Source: Rhizomucor pusillus (taxonomy: Eukaryota; Mucoromycota; Mucoromycetes; Mucorales; Lichtheimiaceae). Taken from it: a DNA stretch of 64,000 nucleotides. The stretch lies in assembly GCA_900175165.2 (NCBI GenBank), contig FWWN02000701.1, positions 1,534-65,533 of the forward strand, read 5' to 3'. The notes beneath the pieces were generated by a model. That model did no database searches. It was not told the origin of the DNA and saw only the letters and a list, made by a program, of their open reading frames with translations. This document shows positions 1 through 12,672 of the stretch, piece by piece; position 1 is the first letter of the stretch, and each line of letters opens with the position of its first letter. Made by a program: the position numbers and the translations under genes.

Positions 1-909
1 CATTTGATTATTTTGGTTCACGCAGTGTTCGTCCTTTCATATCGCTTTCGTAAAGCACAGTTTTTGGACATAGACACGCACACTGAAACATTGATTTTCC
101 CAAAAATGGATTACATGCGCGGATTATATTGATTTCCGCTTCACTTTCTTTCCTTCGATTTCTTTTCCGTTCAAGATGATCTACTTTGATGAACACTATG
201 AGATTCTTGAAACTACTTGCATATTTACCTTTCCTTATTCCGAGACCTGGGAGCCTCTGTAACTACGCTTCAAAGTTTCGCTGCTTCTTCAGCACCTGAC
301 AATACCACAATCCTTAAATCTTTCTGCTTACGAGAAGAAATTGAGGGTACAACTCGGGAGAGTGGCGAACAGTAACACAAAGCGGAAGATAAGCTATTTC
401 TCGTTTCTGATTGGACGATCTAGGCCAAGTCATAGATCGGAACGGGCCTATGCGCGCAGGGAGAGCTGATTCAACCAAAAGGAGAAACTGCTGACAATAG
501 CTGTAAGCGAGAATCAAATGAGCAAGTTCGATCAATAGAAAGTAAAATATGCTCATATTTAACAGTAACCTAGTGTGAGTGTGTTTTGATGGCGATTTTG
601 GAACTTAAACCAGAGAAATATTTGCTCATCTGCTTCTGAAGTATTATCGGTCGTTCTCCTCCTGCAAATGAGGAGAGGAAAAAGGCCCGATAGGTATTGC
701 CATCAGTCGATTGTTGCGTAGGATGGTTGGGGGTGAACCTGTGGCAATCAGAAGCAAGCTACTGTTCCAAGTCCTTTCTAAACAATACAATTCCCAAAAG
801 CGATGATATTCCCAGGGCAAATGAAAATAACGATGAATCCCTCGTCATACATTGTGCATGTGACCCAACCATCTAGACAGCTGCCGGACTTTTTATTCCG
901 TGCTTTCGC
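1..909. other. Gene-free left edge
   Basis: Short open frames occur on the minus strand (8-196, 314-556), but none has a recognisable domain, splice context or composition unlike background. The right part is the promoter region of the permease gene that follows. I see no RNA gene or repeat here. Confidence 0.5.
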
Positions 910-916
910 TATAAAA
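910..916 (+). promoter_or_regulatory. TATA box of the MFS permease gene
   Basis: TATAAAA lies 22 bases before one ATG (938) and 55 bases before the next in-frame ATG (971). Transcription normally starts about 30 bases downstream of a TATA box, so the ATG at 938 would sit at or before the transcript start. This favours 971 as the initiation codon. The motif is seen; the start choice is inferred. Confidence 0.55.
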
Positions 917-970
917 AGGAGTTAAAAACCATTTCTCATGCAGGGGATTTCTTCCTATTTCTCCTTTTCG

Positions 971-2965
971 ATGGCTGCAGTGGAAGAAAAGATCGCAATA
1001 GAGAAAGACGTGGAAATCGTTGCTCAAGCCAATTCTAGCACAAACAGCGAAGACTACGATTATGTGCCGCCTGACGACAAAGAATGGAAACGTTTGCGAT
1101 GGAAGCTTGATCTTCGCATAGTGCCATATGTCGGCATCCTGTATCTCTGCTCATTTCTTGATCGTGTCAATATTGGCAAGTAGCAATGCATAGAGACATG
1201 CATCGACGGCCGTGATTTGTAACGATGATCTTTTTTCTAGGCAACGCCAAGATAGCAGGCATTACAGAAGATATTGATATTACACCTGACGAGTACAACT
1301 GGTCATTGTCCATCTTTTTTATTGGCTACGTAAGTACTCGAGTCATTGCGGATCATTGTTGTTGGTTGGCTGAGCTTATTACTCCAGATTATCTTTGAAA
1401 TCCCGTCAAACATGCTGTTGAAACATATCGGTCCTAGAACATGGCTAAGTATTGTCATGATCACTTGGGGTGTGGTAAGTTAGATACCATTGAGTGTCCA
1501 GCCGGTATTTGAAGCAGGGATGCAGCTAATATGCACCTTCATTTTGCTCATTATTAGACAATGGCGGCTATGGCGGCTGTGCATAACGGTGCTGGTCTCC
1601 TCGCCAGTCGCTTCTTTCTCGGCATCACAGAAGCTGGTCTTTTCCCTGGTGTCATTTACTACTTGACTCTGTGGTATACGCGGGCTGAGCAAGCAAGTCG
1701 CCTTGCCTTCTTCTTTGGTTGTTCCACAGTGGCCGGTGTAAGCTCAAACTTTACCCCGCATTTGGAACATGGACTGATGATGATTGGTTCCCTCATAGGC
1801 TTTTGGCGGTGTATTGGTAATTGATGAGAAATCTATGTTATCGAGCAAAGATGGCTGAGTTGCGCATTTGCTATAGGCGTACGGTATTATGCAAATGGAA
1901 GGTCTCCGGGGACTTCACGGTTGGCAATGGATTTTCATTATCGAGGCGCTTCCCACGATCCTCTTTGCATTCACAACCTACTTTGTGCTTCCCGACTTTC
2001 CAGAGTCCAAGAGCAAGTGTAAGTTGCCTGAATATTATTATAGATTGCAGCGAAGAATGTATATTTAATCCATCAATAGTCCTTAACCAACGTGAGCGGG
2101 AAATCATTGTACATCGACTCAAGGCAGATGCAGGTCCAGCAACAGAAACCGAATTCTCATGGGTGGAGCTCCGCGCAGCTGTCCTGGATTGGAAAGTGTA
2201 TTTGCATGCGGCCATTTACATTTGCACATCCATTCCACTCTACAGTCTGAGTCTGTTCCTGCCCAGTATTGTACAAGGTATGGGCTTCACAAACCTTAGA
2301 GCTCAGGCCATGACAGCTCCTCCTTATGCTATTGGTATGTACTCTGTTCAGTTATCCGTGAAATAATGTCACATGCTAACCGTTTTTGTACATAGCCTGT
2401 GTCGCCACTATTATCGTTGCTTTGGACGCGGATCGTCGCAAGGAGCGTGGTCTCCACATTGCAGGACCTGCACTTTTCGGTGCAATTGGCTACATTCTTC
2501 TGATTGCTCTCAAGGATAAAGGCGCTGCCGCATTATATGTTGCTGCCTGCATTACAACCACTGGCGTCTTCTCATGTATCCCTGCGATGCTTTCCTATTT
2601 CTCTTCCAATCTCGGTGGCCATACCAAGCGCGGTGTCGGTATTGCTATCAATGTCATGATTGGTAACATCGGTGGTGCCATCGGTGGTCAAGTCTATCGA
2701 AACGATGACGCTCCATTCTATACCAGAGGACACGAAACTTGCTTGGGCCTCATGTGCGGCGCAGTTGTACTCTCGATCCTTTTCAAAATGTATTATATTT
2801 GGGAGAATAAGCGACGGGATAATCTGTCCGCGGAAGAATACCAAAAGGCTTGCGAAGGATCCCATTTGTGCGATAAGGTATGTAATAGTTTTTGTAGTTT
2901 CTCGATATCAAGTTGTGACTAACTGGAGCTCTACATAGCACCCTGACTTTAGATACATCTCTTAA
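971..2965 (+). CDS. MFS permease, anion:cation symporter (Dal5/Tna1-like) family
   Basis: Plasma-membrane permease of the fungal allantoate/nicotinate type, expected to import small organic anions or vitamins. Nine exons (971-1175, 1241-1329, 1388-1474, 1558-1737, 1799-1816, 1877-2018, 2080-2334, 2396-2877, 2939-2965) give 494 aa in one frame. Family signs are the FLDRVNIGNAKIAG stretch after TM1, the EIPSN motif in TM2, the SRFFLGITEAGLFPG helix and the PESKSK linker before the central loop. Intron 1 (1176-1240) must use a GC donor (GCAAGT) to restore NIGNAK. Exon 5 is only 18 bases. The first ATG at 938 would add 11 residues. The substrate cannot be read from sequence. Confidence 0.92.
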
Positions 2966-3234
2966 TTGTATTAATATCACTTTGTTACCCTGTAAAAAGT
3001 ATCTAATCTTAAACCAAATACATACTATGTACTTTATTCTTCAAAGCTGTATATTTACCTTAGTTTTCTTTTTTGGACGCTTTTCACGTTCATAGATATA
3101 GTGGTCTTGCTCCAATGCGGTGGAATACATGAATTTGCTGGACAATCACATTCCGCGGGGGGTGGGCTGAAAAGACCGCTTGCACACGTGTTGGGGATAG
3201 AAGCTTCTTTTGCAAGATCTCGAGACAAACGCCC

Positions 3235-5001
3235 ATGCCGTTCGGTATTGGTCACGAAATCGTAATTCAAATATCACGAGGTGCTCTTTGGTCCTTCTTC
3301 GTGGACATTAAGCTACAAGATGAGCACAATGTTCCTACTGAGGGGCCATTGATCGTGTAAGCAATTACCGTTGCATAAAATAGCACGAACGACAACGTTT
3401 GACCATATGTTCGCCCTCCAAAACAGTGCCGCAACCCACCATAACATGATTGTTGACCCGGCTATATTGTCAGTCACCTTCCCGGGTCAGACACGTCTGC
3501 ACTATTGGGCCAAAGACACCATGTTCAAAAACCCTCACGCAAAACGCTTCCTCGAAAACTGTGGCGTCGTGCCTGTCGACAGAAAGACAAAAAACAATGC
3601 CCAGTTATATGCGGCCACATTTCAGGTCATGAGACTTGGAGAATCCGTCGCTGTATTTCCCGAAGGGACCAGTCATACGCTTCCTCACTTGGGCGTATTT
3701 AAGGATGGAACGAGTTTTGTATGTCTAGAGGGAAAGCTGAAGAAAGAAGGCACAAAATATTCATTGACGTTGCAAAGGCTGCGCTAGAGTATGCAAAGAT
3801 TATTGCCGAAGATCCTCACCCGAACCCTGACGGCTCACTGCCTCGGAAGCCGCGCATCCTGCCCGTCGGCATCGTATACCCAGAAAAGTCCAAATATCGG
3901 AGCGTGGCCATTGTCAAGTAATTCAAAGAGAGCAATGGAAGTATTTGCGAGAATCTTAACAGCTGTTTAGATACGGGAAACCGATTGAAGTCGACCAATA
4001 TATGCCTACCTATTTGGAGGACCCGAAAAAGGCAGCAAAGCAGCTGACAAGCGATCTTGTGGCTGCTGTAGAGAAATTAACAGTAAATGCTCCTGATTGG
4101 GATAGCCGCGACGCTGCAGAGATGGCACGCTGGCTCCTATTCCCTGGCGAGAATGGATCTATGCGTGACTACATCACCGTTACCCAAAGGCAAGTCTACT
4201 GAGACACAAGGTGTATTGTAGCCATCATGTGGAACTTATATTTTAGCAAATAGCCTCATAAATGCAATTACGGGACTCGCAGGTCAAGATAAAGAAATTG
4301 CTCTACTTCAACAGAGTCTTCGTGCATACAAAATTGAACTTGAGGAGTTGGCACTGAAGGACATACACATCGCTAAGTATAACGAGAAGGAGATTACAGC
4401 AGCATCTACGACTATTGAACTTGTCAGACGAACGGTCGCCTCGCTTATCGATTTGCCACTGTTTCTTCCTGGCCTTGTTGCACATTTGCCGCTTTACGTC
4501 GCCGGATACTATGCTGGCAAGTTCGAAATCTACGAAGAAGTTCGCGCTCAAAACAAGATATTTTTTGGTCTAGCACTCGTACCACTTATTTACTTGGCAG
4601 CCTTCATTTGGGGCTGGTACACTCTTTTTGGTGGCACTTTTTTTGGTTTCTTTGCGTCTATCGCGACACTCATCGTGTTCATCTGGTATCACGTGGTCTC
4701 AATTGACGACCGCTACGAAAATTTCAAGGATCTCGTAGGACGCTGGCGTCTCTTCGATGCAGTTGTATTAGGACGCGGAATGTGGCGACGGAAAGAGCGT
4801 ATCCTTCAACTGAAGAAGCTTAGAGAAGCGAACTTGGCCGGTGTACGCCAGATGATCAAGACATACAAATCGAAGAACGATGACGTTCATGCAGTGTGGT
4901 TGGCCATTCGTTCGCGTGTTCGAAAATTTGGAGATGCTTCAAAGCTACGTGGACGAAAGAAGAGACTAGCAAAGCAGTTTGAATGGGCATTTGAAGGATG
5001 A
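3235..5001 (+). CDS. GPT2: Glycerol-3-phosphate acyltransferase, SCT1/GPT2 type
   Basis: ER-membrane acyltransferase that makes lysophosphatidate from glycerol-3-phosphate and acyl-CoA, the first step of glycerolipid synthesis. Five exons (3235-3356, 3427-3718, 3778-3917, 3971-4189, 4254-5001) give 506 aa. PlsC motifs are visible in order: THHNMIVDP (H-x4-D catalytic pair, split by intron 1), the GVVPVDR block, FPEGTSH and PVGIVYPEKSKYRS. Two hydrophobic segments follow near 4470-4520 and 4565-4700, as in Gpt2/Sct1. Intron 4 (4190-4253) needs a GC donor (GCAAGT); the nearby GT alternatives run into stops. The start is the only in-frame ATG near the conserved N-terminus; an extra upstream exon cannot be excluded. 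Confidence 0.9.
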
Positions 5002-5333
5002 AAACGTAACTTTAGAATCTAGAATTAAAAGATTGTACAAGAGTTTTCCATTTGATGGCTACCAAAGTGTCTCATAAGCGTCGCTCGAATTTAACAACTT
5101 TCTGTGAGATATGCGAAGTCAAAAAGTCATTGGTACTAAGATAAAGAGCAGCGATGTGCTGGACTACAGAACTTTGCATAACCAACAGTCTCTGTTGGTC
5201 AGCTGCTACATTCCTAATTGGGATAGGTCAGTGCGACTTCTGCTCGTGCGGGAGATTTGCGTCCCGAACAAGAAAATAGATTGGAAAGTGTGGGCCCTTT
5301 GCAACTTCCCTTTGACTCGAGCTTTGTAGCAGA
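5002..5333. other. Intergenic, RPS27 5' region
   Basis: Between the acyltransferase stop and the RPS27 ATG. No coding signal or repeat recognised. It must contain the RPS27 promoter. Confidence 0.5.
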
Positions 5334-6038
5334 ATGACTGTAAGTATTACATTGAATATGCGTCAGCGATTCGTTCGAAGGGCCGTTTCCGTGACGATTG
5401 CTATGGATCGATGCCAGAAAATGAATGGATGGATGGATGGATTTTCTTGATGCTACTGGTACATTGCAAACGAGAAACAGCATCTCCCACCAAATCAGTC
5501 CCCGAACATTGCCTTGCACATGCTCAGATTAAGTACATCAGCAAAGCATATAAACATGTACTTTGTTTCGAAATTTGCAAACGGACCCCTGACAACGGAA
5601 TCGTTGAATCCTTACAAGATAACGGAATTACTCATTCATGCGTTTCAAACGAAATAGTTGGCTGTCGATCTTCTCAACCCTACACCCGAGCACGAGAAGC
5701 GCACTCACAAGTTGAAGAGACTTGTACAGTCTCCCAACTCCTACTTCATGGATGTCAAGTGCCCTGGTACGTTGCTCTACTATGGAACGAAATGATGGGG
5801 ATATCAATGTCTAATGGCCGTTTCACACAGGTTGCTTGAACATTAGCACTGTCTTCAGCCACGCACAGACCGTTGTCCTTTGCTCGTCGTGCGGTACCGT
5901 CCTCTGCCAGCCCACTGGCGGTAAGGCCCGCCTCACTGAAGGTATGGCTTTGGTGTAAAGTATTTTGGAAAGCTACAGATATTCCTAACATTTTGTGATT
6001 TTTTGCTAGGCTCCTCCTTCCGCAGAAAGCTCAACTAA
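5334..6038 (+). CDS. RPS27: 40S ribosomal protein S27 (eS27)
   Basis: Small-subunit ribosomal protein with a C4 zinc ribbon. Exons 5334-5339, 5658-5766, 5831-5941 and 6010-6038 give 84 aa, the standard length. The sequence opens [16 protein letters not shown]; the zinc ligands are CPGC and, 14 residues later, CSSC; it ends SSFRRKLN. The first coding exon is only ATG ACT. It is followed by a 318-base intron, far longer than the others in this window. Long first introns are common in fungal ribosomal protein genes and often affect expression. A GGAT tetranucleotide run lies inside this intron near 5424-5440. Confidence 0.97.
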
Positions 6039-7317
6039 AAGAAAAAAAGATAAAGCCGAATGTATGTTTGGGATGCGCAGCGTTTTTGTATACAAGTTCA
6101 AAATACACGCCTTCTCCTCACCTTGACGCTTTGCTTTCCGTTGTTTATATTTTCTCATTACATGAGGTTACATTGGGCTGTACTGTACCGTATCCTAGCC
6201 AATAATCATGTTGGAAGCGTCAAAAAGAAAGCGGCATATGCAAATAACGATCGAAATTGGTGTTACATGTTGCTGGATGTATAATGCAGGAATGAATACT
6301 GAAAGGAACTATTCGTAAACGAAGATTTCTAAAGTGTGATATTTGTTGTTCTCCGTCATGAAATGCCCTCAAAAGATCTGATTACCATTACAGAAGTTTG
6401 AGCATGTTGACCTATAGATATTGTTCAGTGGAATGCTGGTCGAAAACCGAAGATAATCTTTTCTGCTGCTTGGCTTACCAAGTAATAGTTGCTCTCAGTA
6501 GCCGAATCTTGCCTTCCACTGCTAATCAATGCTGATAATTCGTACCGACGTTCGCTCAGTTCTGTTTGCATGGATCAATGTGTACCGACGAGGTTACATG
6601 TGTTAAGCCTTTCCGTGCTCGCGATATTAGAGTTAGCGCTATCTATGGATCGTCTCGGCATGCTCTTGGCAATCCCTCTCAGTATGCATTCATGTAATTG
6701 TCTAGTCTGCTACTAGCGTATCACAAGCTCTGTACTGGTAAGTATCCTATCAATATTTATTAGATGGTTGCAGGATATTAGAGTGCACAGAAGACCGTGT
6801 CCAAAACAGGTAATGTCGAAAACAATGGTCCGTCGTTACACGAGTTTTTGCTCTTCTACGCCGATAATTACATGTCTTCGGGCATGAAGAAACCCCTTTT
6901 ATTGCGATGCAGGTGGACGTATCAGATGTATTACGTTGTTGTTGGACTGTGATATCTAAAGGAAAGAGAAATTCTGCATACCACATATGGCTATATCAAA
7001 CAAGCCATTCTTGATCCGTTTTGATATCTGATCCCTTAGGTACTTCCTGTAAACTGTTCACCATGTGTACTGCTTCTCTCGGAAACACCACCTCGGAAGT
7101 CACCGACTCGCTAAAAATAAATTAGACGGATGCTTGAAAACATTTCCCAAATATAGTTCCCATTGTAAGGCATTGATCAGATCCTGAGTGTGGCCAGATC
7201 TTTCCGTGTCAACAACCAATTGCTTAATAAAGTGTCACTCACCTCTACCTGTTTTTGCATTTTAACATCTTTTCTCCATTTCCTCTTTGTTATTCATTTT
7301 TATACACTGCATACATC
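6039..7317. other. Intergenic, 1.3 kb
   Basis: Only short open frames with no recognisable product. The right end is pyrimidine-rich just before the next ATG. No RNA gene or mobile element recognised. Confidence 0.5.
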
Positions 7318-8599
7318 ATGCGCATTCTGGCATTGTCGCTTTTCGTCGTATTAATATCGCTTATCCTCGCAGCAAGTGGATCTCCAATCGACGTTTCGGA
7401 TACAGACGTAGCAAACAAATGGAATCATCCAACTCCCACAGAACCGTGTAGCACCAGTAACGAGAAAAGAGGTTTACTTCGCCGCGGAGACTGCGAGCCA
7501 TCCGCGACAGCTACAGCCACCACAGCGCCGCAACATGCTCCTTCTAGTCCCGGTACGTTTCATGGGTGTTTGCAGCAAAATATTTCTTGATGACACTTAC
7601 ATGCTTTAAAGAGGCCATCTACGGTGATTCGAGCGTCACGCCGCAAATGGGCGTTGCAGGAGCCATCTTTATCGTCTTGGGTATATATCTCACGGTGTTT
7701 GGTTTCCGTTCATTCAGACCCACCTTAGCAGTATGTGGTTTCATCACCTTTGGTATGTTATCTACATAATCTCCTTTCAATAATTGCAGATTGGGTTTGT
7801 ACATGTTAATAACCTCGTTTCCTCTTCTAGGTGTGATTACCTGGATTGGTATGGCAAACAGCCAGCCGGCGCAAGGCTACATCAACGATGCTATTACCAT
7901 GATCGCCGTGCCTGCTGGTCTAGGTATTCTGGGCGCTATTCTGTATTCCTTCTTTTGGAACATTGCCATATATCTTGTTGGAGGCAAGGATCTTTCCATA
8001 TTCCCGCTCGTCTGCCATGTTTTATTTACTGCCTTATATTTTCCAGGTATGGGTGGACTTGCGTTCGGCTTGTTTGTACTTTGCTGGCGGGAAGACCTCG
8101 TTATTACCCAGGTAAAATTTTCATTTGACAAGAGTTCTAATATTCCTTGATATTGTGTATATTGACATTCTTTTCTCATCTTTTACAGAATGTTGCGCGT
8201 GCTTGTTTTCTTGTTGCCATTTCCTTCTTCATGGCCTGTGTAACGTTCTTCTTGGAGCGCTATGTCATTTTATTTGCTACGTCCTTTACTGGATCCTACA
8301 TATTCTTCCTTGGTATCGACTTTTTGACTCACACAGGATACTTGGCTGGTGTCAAGAAGATCCTCGACAACAACGCTCTACACCGGGTCACCTACACCCT
8401 AAACTCTCGGGTCTATGCACTGTTATCAATGACAATCGTCCTATTTCTCATCTCTTTTGCCTGGCAGTATCTCTATAACCGCAACCGCGAATTCGGTGTC
8501 AATTTTGTCGCAGCCAAGACAGCTCCAGCGCACGAAGAAGACGGTGGAGGCGGCGAGGGAGGTGGCGATGCCGAAGGTGGTAGTGAAAAGAAGGAATAA
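7318..8599 (+). CDS. TM7S3/TMEM198-like (DUF4203) seven-TM protein with signal peptide
   Basis: Membrane protein of the TM7S3/TM198-like fold. Exons 7318-7552, 7612-7752, 7831-7983, 8047-8111 and 8189-8599 give 334 aa. A clear signal peptide (MRILALSLFVVLISLILAAS) is followed by a Ser/Thr/Pro/Ala-rich luminal stretch and about seven hydrophobic helices with Gly-rich turns, then an acidic Gly/Glu tail ending KKE. The segment 7984-8046 is 63 bases, has no stop, starts GCAAGG and ends in a long pyrimidine tract plus CAG. It can be removed as a GC-AG intron (giving VGGMGGLAFG) or kept (355 aa) without changing frame. Function is unknown; related animal proteins are membrane scaffolds or receptors. 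Confidence 0.75.
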
Positions 8600-8832
8600 G
8601 CCAATGATACCATCATATATATCTCAGTACCAATAAAGCCTTTGCATTCAGTCTTTCTCATGTTTATTCAATCCAAAAGAACCCGGCTAAGAGTACAATA
8701 TACATACATAATACATCTTCACTTGACGCAAAGTATTTGGAGTATATTTAACTAAGGTACAAAGGTAAAGGTATACTATGCACTAAGTAGTACGGTGGAT
8801 ACTATCCACAGATGTACTTCAGGATAGTAATT

Positions 8833-10473
8833 TTAGGATGTAGAGCTACTTGGGGGAGGAACGTTGTTTGCAGGTCGGAGAGCTCGTGGTATGCGTAGAT
8901 ACTGCTTGATAGAGTGCTGTCTTCTTTGCTTTTCGTGCTTGGCCTCTTTTTCCTTCTCCTCTCTCGCTTTGCATTTCCGAAACCTCCGAATCTTGCTCCA
9001 CCAAGCGGGTCCTTCATCTTCGACAACGTAGAGGGGTATTCTGGATGGCGGTGGTGTTGGAAAGTATTTGTAGTAAGCGTTTGCAATAGCAAAGATGGCG
9101 TAAATAATGAGGCCTATGGCGATAACCATCAAGAAGAATTTGCCACCAGCACGATCGGCGAGTTTATTGATAGCTGCACCGACAACGCTGCTGTGTCCAG
9201 ACACGTTTCGTTTCGCCAGGGATTCCCACAAGAAACCCGACAATGTTCCAAATACAACGCCACGTGCTGCAAAGCCGATGCGTCCTGACGTGTGCACAAT
9301 TATAGCCTCCCACCGTCGTGCATCCGGTGCAGATGACTTCAAGTCCGAGATAAAATTACCGGTTATAGCGTTCACAAGTTGAGTTATCAGCGCAATGAAG
9401 AAAGCTAGGCCAAATATTCCGACGAATACGCTTCCCACAACCGATGAAGTCCAAGATGCGGGAAATTCGTTGTTGGATGCTGTACTCTGCTGCTCTTCCT
9501 CCGTTTGAAATATCATTTGGACAACATAGTACAGGTAAGCTGTGTAGACGCCACCGCTGACGATAGGCGACAGTCGGTACTTCAAGAAGTTGCCTTTACG
9601 ACTCTTTGTAGCATCCTCCCCTTGCCCTGTAATACCCTCCCAGAACCTGCATATTCACTTCATATCAATATGCCATCTAAATGCAGTTAGGTTTTCAGAA
9701 ACTCGGTACCTCCAGAATAGGTAAGTTGCGAGACCAACGGCCATTGCAACCAATACAGACCGGCCCACAGCGGGAATCCCTCCCAAGAGCAAGAATACTC
9801 CCTACGTTAAAATGCAAACAGTATAAATATATGAACCGGTCGAGGACAAGATGATATGAAGCTTTCATTGATACTGTACCTGAGGAGACTCGTTTCCTCC
9901 ACTTCCATTTGGGGTATATGTGCCTGTGATAGTGGTCGCGATCAAAACCCCAATAATGCCATACACCATGCCTTTGGCAATGAACCCACATCGGCCGATG
10001 AAGCGTACAAGTTTGTGGTGTCTAGTACGAACGCCTCCTTCCCAGAAATGTAACTTTTTCTTTTTGATTTGATGCACTTGCGGTAAATCGTCGGTATGGT
10101 TCGTTTCTGTAGACTGTCTCGGTGGTGGTGAGCCGTTTGGGTCGCTTGCCACTTCTGGAATATAATCATCGTTTGTTTGGTATCTCGCTAGGGGGTCTTC
10201 TGAAGATGGAGACAAACGTGATGATGGCATGTTGGCAGCACCGGACTCGACTGCCTTTTCTTCGTCATCCTTGTTGCTGTCACGTTTGGTCCTTCCAAGT
10301 CTCCATCCTTGTAATATTTTTGAAAATGCACACGTAGTCATAATATTCAGTACATAGGGATAATGGGAATCAGGAAAAGAAACAAGGATGAAGTCATGAT
10401 GGGTTGCGTTTGACAATGACTTCATTGTCGATCGAAATCGGAAAGCAATTTTCAAAAAGCGCGAGTTAGCCAA
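8833..10473 (-). CDS. DUF1206 family multi-pass membrane protein
   Basis: Three exons (10473-9880, 9801-9710, 9646-8833) give 499 aa. The N-terminal third is hydrophilic. It is followed by three copies of the two-helix DUF1206 unit: one starts near GFIAKGMVYGIIGVL, one contains YLFWRFWEGITGQG and KYRLSPIVSGGVY, and one starts GRIGFAARGVVFGTLSG. The tail is basic and rich in Lys/Glu. DUF1206 is best known from bacteria, where its role is not established. Here the gene has two normal spliceosomal introns, so it is not bacterial contamination. Start uncertain: a second in-frame Met near 10340 would shorten it by about 45 residues. Confidence 0.78.
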
Positions 10474-10992
10474 ACTTGGGATGCCTATGCTATCTACTGT
10501 AGCAAGATGTAAACTGGCAAATTGGCTAGATCATACATGTGGATAGTTTCAGACTTCAGCATAGTGAGCATCCCATTGAATAATGGTTTTGTCAGCAGCT
10601 CTTTCGCTCCAAGGCCAGAGGCTGGCAAATCCAAATACAGTATAAACATTCAAAGCGGCAAATGCGCATGAAATTAACTGGTCTATGTATGTTACGTGGA
10701 CGTGCATAATCCAAATATGTATAATTATTCTTTTTCAGGAAGATATCCTAACTGTGTTACCATCTTTTCATTTTGCTTACAGTACTGATATTTTCCTCCT
10801 ACGTGTAAGTATCAATGATGATTACAAGACAATATCAGCATGGTAACATAAATACTAACGCGATGCCCTTATTGACTTTACTAGCTCCCAATAAAATGAT
10901 GTTGCTACTTGCATGTATGCATTTTATTCCAAAATCTGTGGTCCTTGTAAATTGGTATTGCCTTCTGGTAAGTATGAGTATTGCAAATTACT
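10474..10992. other. Intergenic, 0.5 kb
   Basis: Upstream of the DUF1206 gene and downstream of the disulfide isomerase gene, both on the minus strand. AT-rich with no coding signal recognised. Confidence 0.5.
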
Positions 10993-12442
10993 TTAAAGCT
11001 CGTCGTGCAGTTGCTCCTCCGACTCTTGGATTTCCAAGTCAGCTTCATATGGCCATGCCTGGACTCTGCCGCTCGCAATCTGGTCTAGCCATTGTTTGAT
11101 TGACTTGGCGTCCCATGCACCGACGTAGGGTCTATAAAGATGCTTTGATGGGTGAAGAATGAACATTGCTGGATAATCAGCTACTAGGTCCAGTTTCTTC
11201 GCGATGGAGGATGCTTTCTTGTCTTTAAGCCAGCTGAATTGGAACAAATCAGATGATTTGTTAAACTCCTTCAGCATGGATACTGTTTCCTCGCGGCTGT
11301 CGTCATTCACGATAGCGATAGCACAAATCTTTCCGCTCTTGAGACAATGATCTTCAAAGTCTTTCGTCGTTTTTATCTCTTGAATGCCCTGTTTCGACTT
11401 CTCCTTCTTCTCAGAGGAGGCTTCGGCCTTTGAAGTCTGCTTCGCCTGTGATATTGGCAACGCATACTGCTCAATAAACTCGTATAGTGGTTCCCTCTTC
11501 ATTTTGCCGGTATATTGTACGACGCCATCGGTAGGAGTAAGTATGAGAAGGGTTGGGTACGATTTGATACCAAAAGCTTTGACGATATCTTTTTCGGCTT
11601 TCTTAACTTCACCGACCAACATGCGATCGTCACCAAATTCAGTTGAGAGTGCCTTGTAAAGGGCACTTGTAGTAGCCTTGTTCGAGAATAAGAGCACCTT
11701 AGGCAGGGTCTCATTCTAAAAACAGTAATATTGCATTTTAGTGACGAGATACTTCATGGAGTCAATTTGCATATTACCTTGACGGCGTAAAATTCATCCA
11801 ATGTCATACTCTTTTTGGATTTAGCCGATCCACTTTTACCCTTAATAAAGCGTACATTTGAAGGCTGCTGGAATAACATAAAGTCTACAATTGATCGAGC
11901 GTCGCGTTGCCCTGGATAATCTGTAGAAAGCAACTCATAAGGAGTTTGCAGCAGATTATCCGTTAGTTCCAATTATCTTACCGATTGGTTTCTTCTGTCC
12001 GGGTTTAAAGATTTTGATTGTTGGAAATCCTTTGATTTCATATTGTCCACACAAGGGCCTGTTCGATTCTTCGTCGCAGTTCACAGCGCCCAAAATTACC
12101 AAACCTTTCAGGTTATCAGCAGCTTTCTTCCATGCAGGCGCAAGACTGTCTATTGCATAAGTGGCTCGGCAATAACAAGTAATTTGTGGCAGTGTGATCT
12201 ACGTACCGTTGACAGTGGCCGCACCAGGGAGCATAGAATTCAACAGCCACCAGATGCTTGATGGAGGAAATTAGCGTCGCGACCGATCGAGCAAGATCAC
12301 TGTTCCTTACTTTGTTTCCCAGGACCGATCGCTTAAAGTTCTTTGGAGTCAATTCAACTACAGCATCTTTGTTGCTGTAGAATGCTTGACTCGAAGCTAA
12401 GCTAGCCCACAAGAGAAACAGAACTGCCAGGAGCTTTCTCAT
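10993..12442 (-). CDS. Protein disulfide isomerase, PDIA6/MPD1 type, HDEL-ended
   Basis: ER-lumen thiol-disulfide oxidoreductase for protein folding. Four exons (12442-12207, 12145-11982, 11920-11778, 11715-10993) give 421 aa. A signal peptide ([20 protein letters not shown]) fixes the start although the frame stays open upstream. The catalytic motif APWCGHCQR is completed across intron 1 into LAPAW; the cis-Pro segment GFPTIKIF follows. A second, redox-inactive thioredoxin-like region starts around [18 protein letters not shown]. The protein ends HDEL, the ER retr­ieval signal. The intron 1 acceptor must be the CAG at 12148-12146, because the nearer AG breaks the frame. A transposase fragment lies about 230 bases upstream of the start. 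Confidence 0.93.
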
Positions 12443-12672
12443 GAATGCAGGAAAACGTTCCACGTTGTCATCCAATCGTATACATAGAAACTTCAGGAAG
12501 TTTGTACAGTGGTTCCAACAAGCAATGTCACAGCCAATCAAAATTGATATCGCTAGAAAATCAATGTCGCTGACCAATCAAAATCAATTTCGCGTTTTCA
12601 AGAATGAAGTCGTATTTTTAGAAACCATGTCGCTTGCATTTGAAAATGATATCGTGTCACATTGATTTCTTG

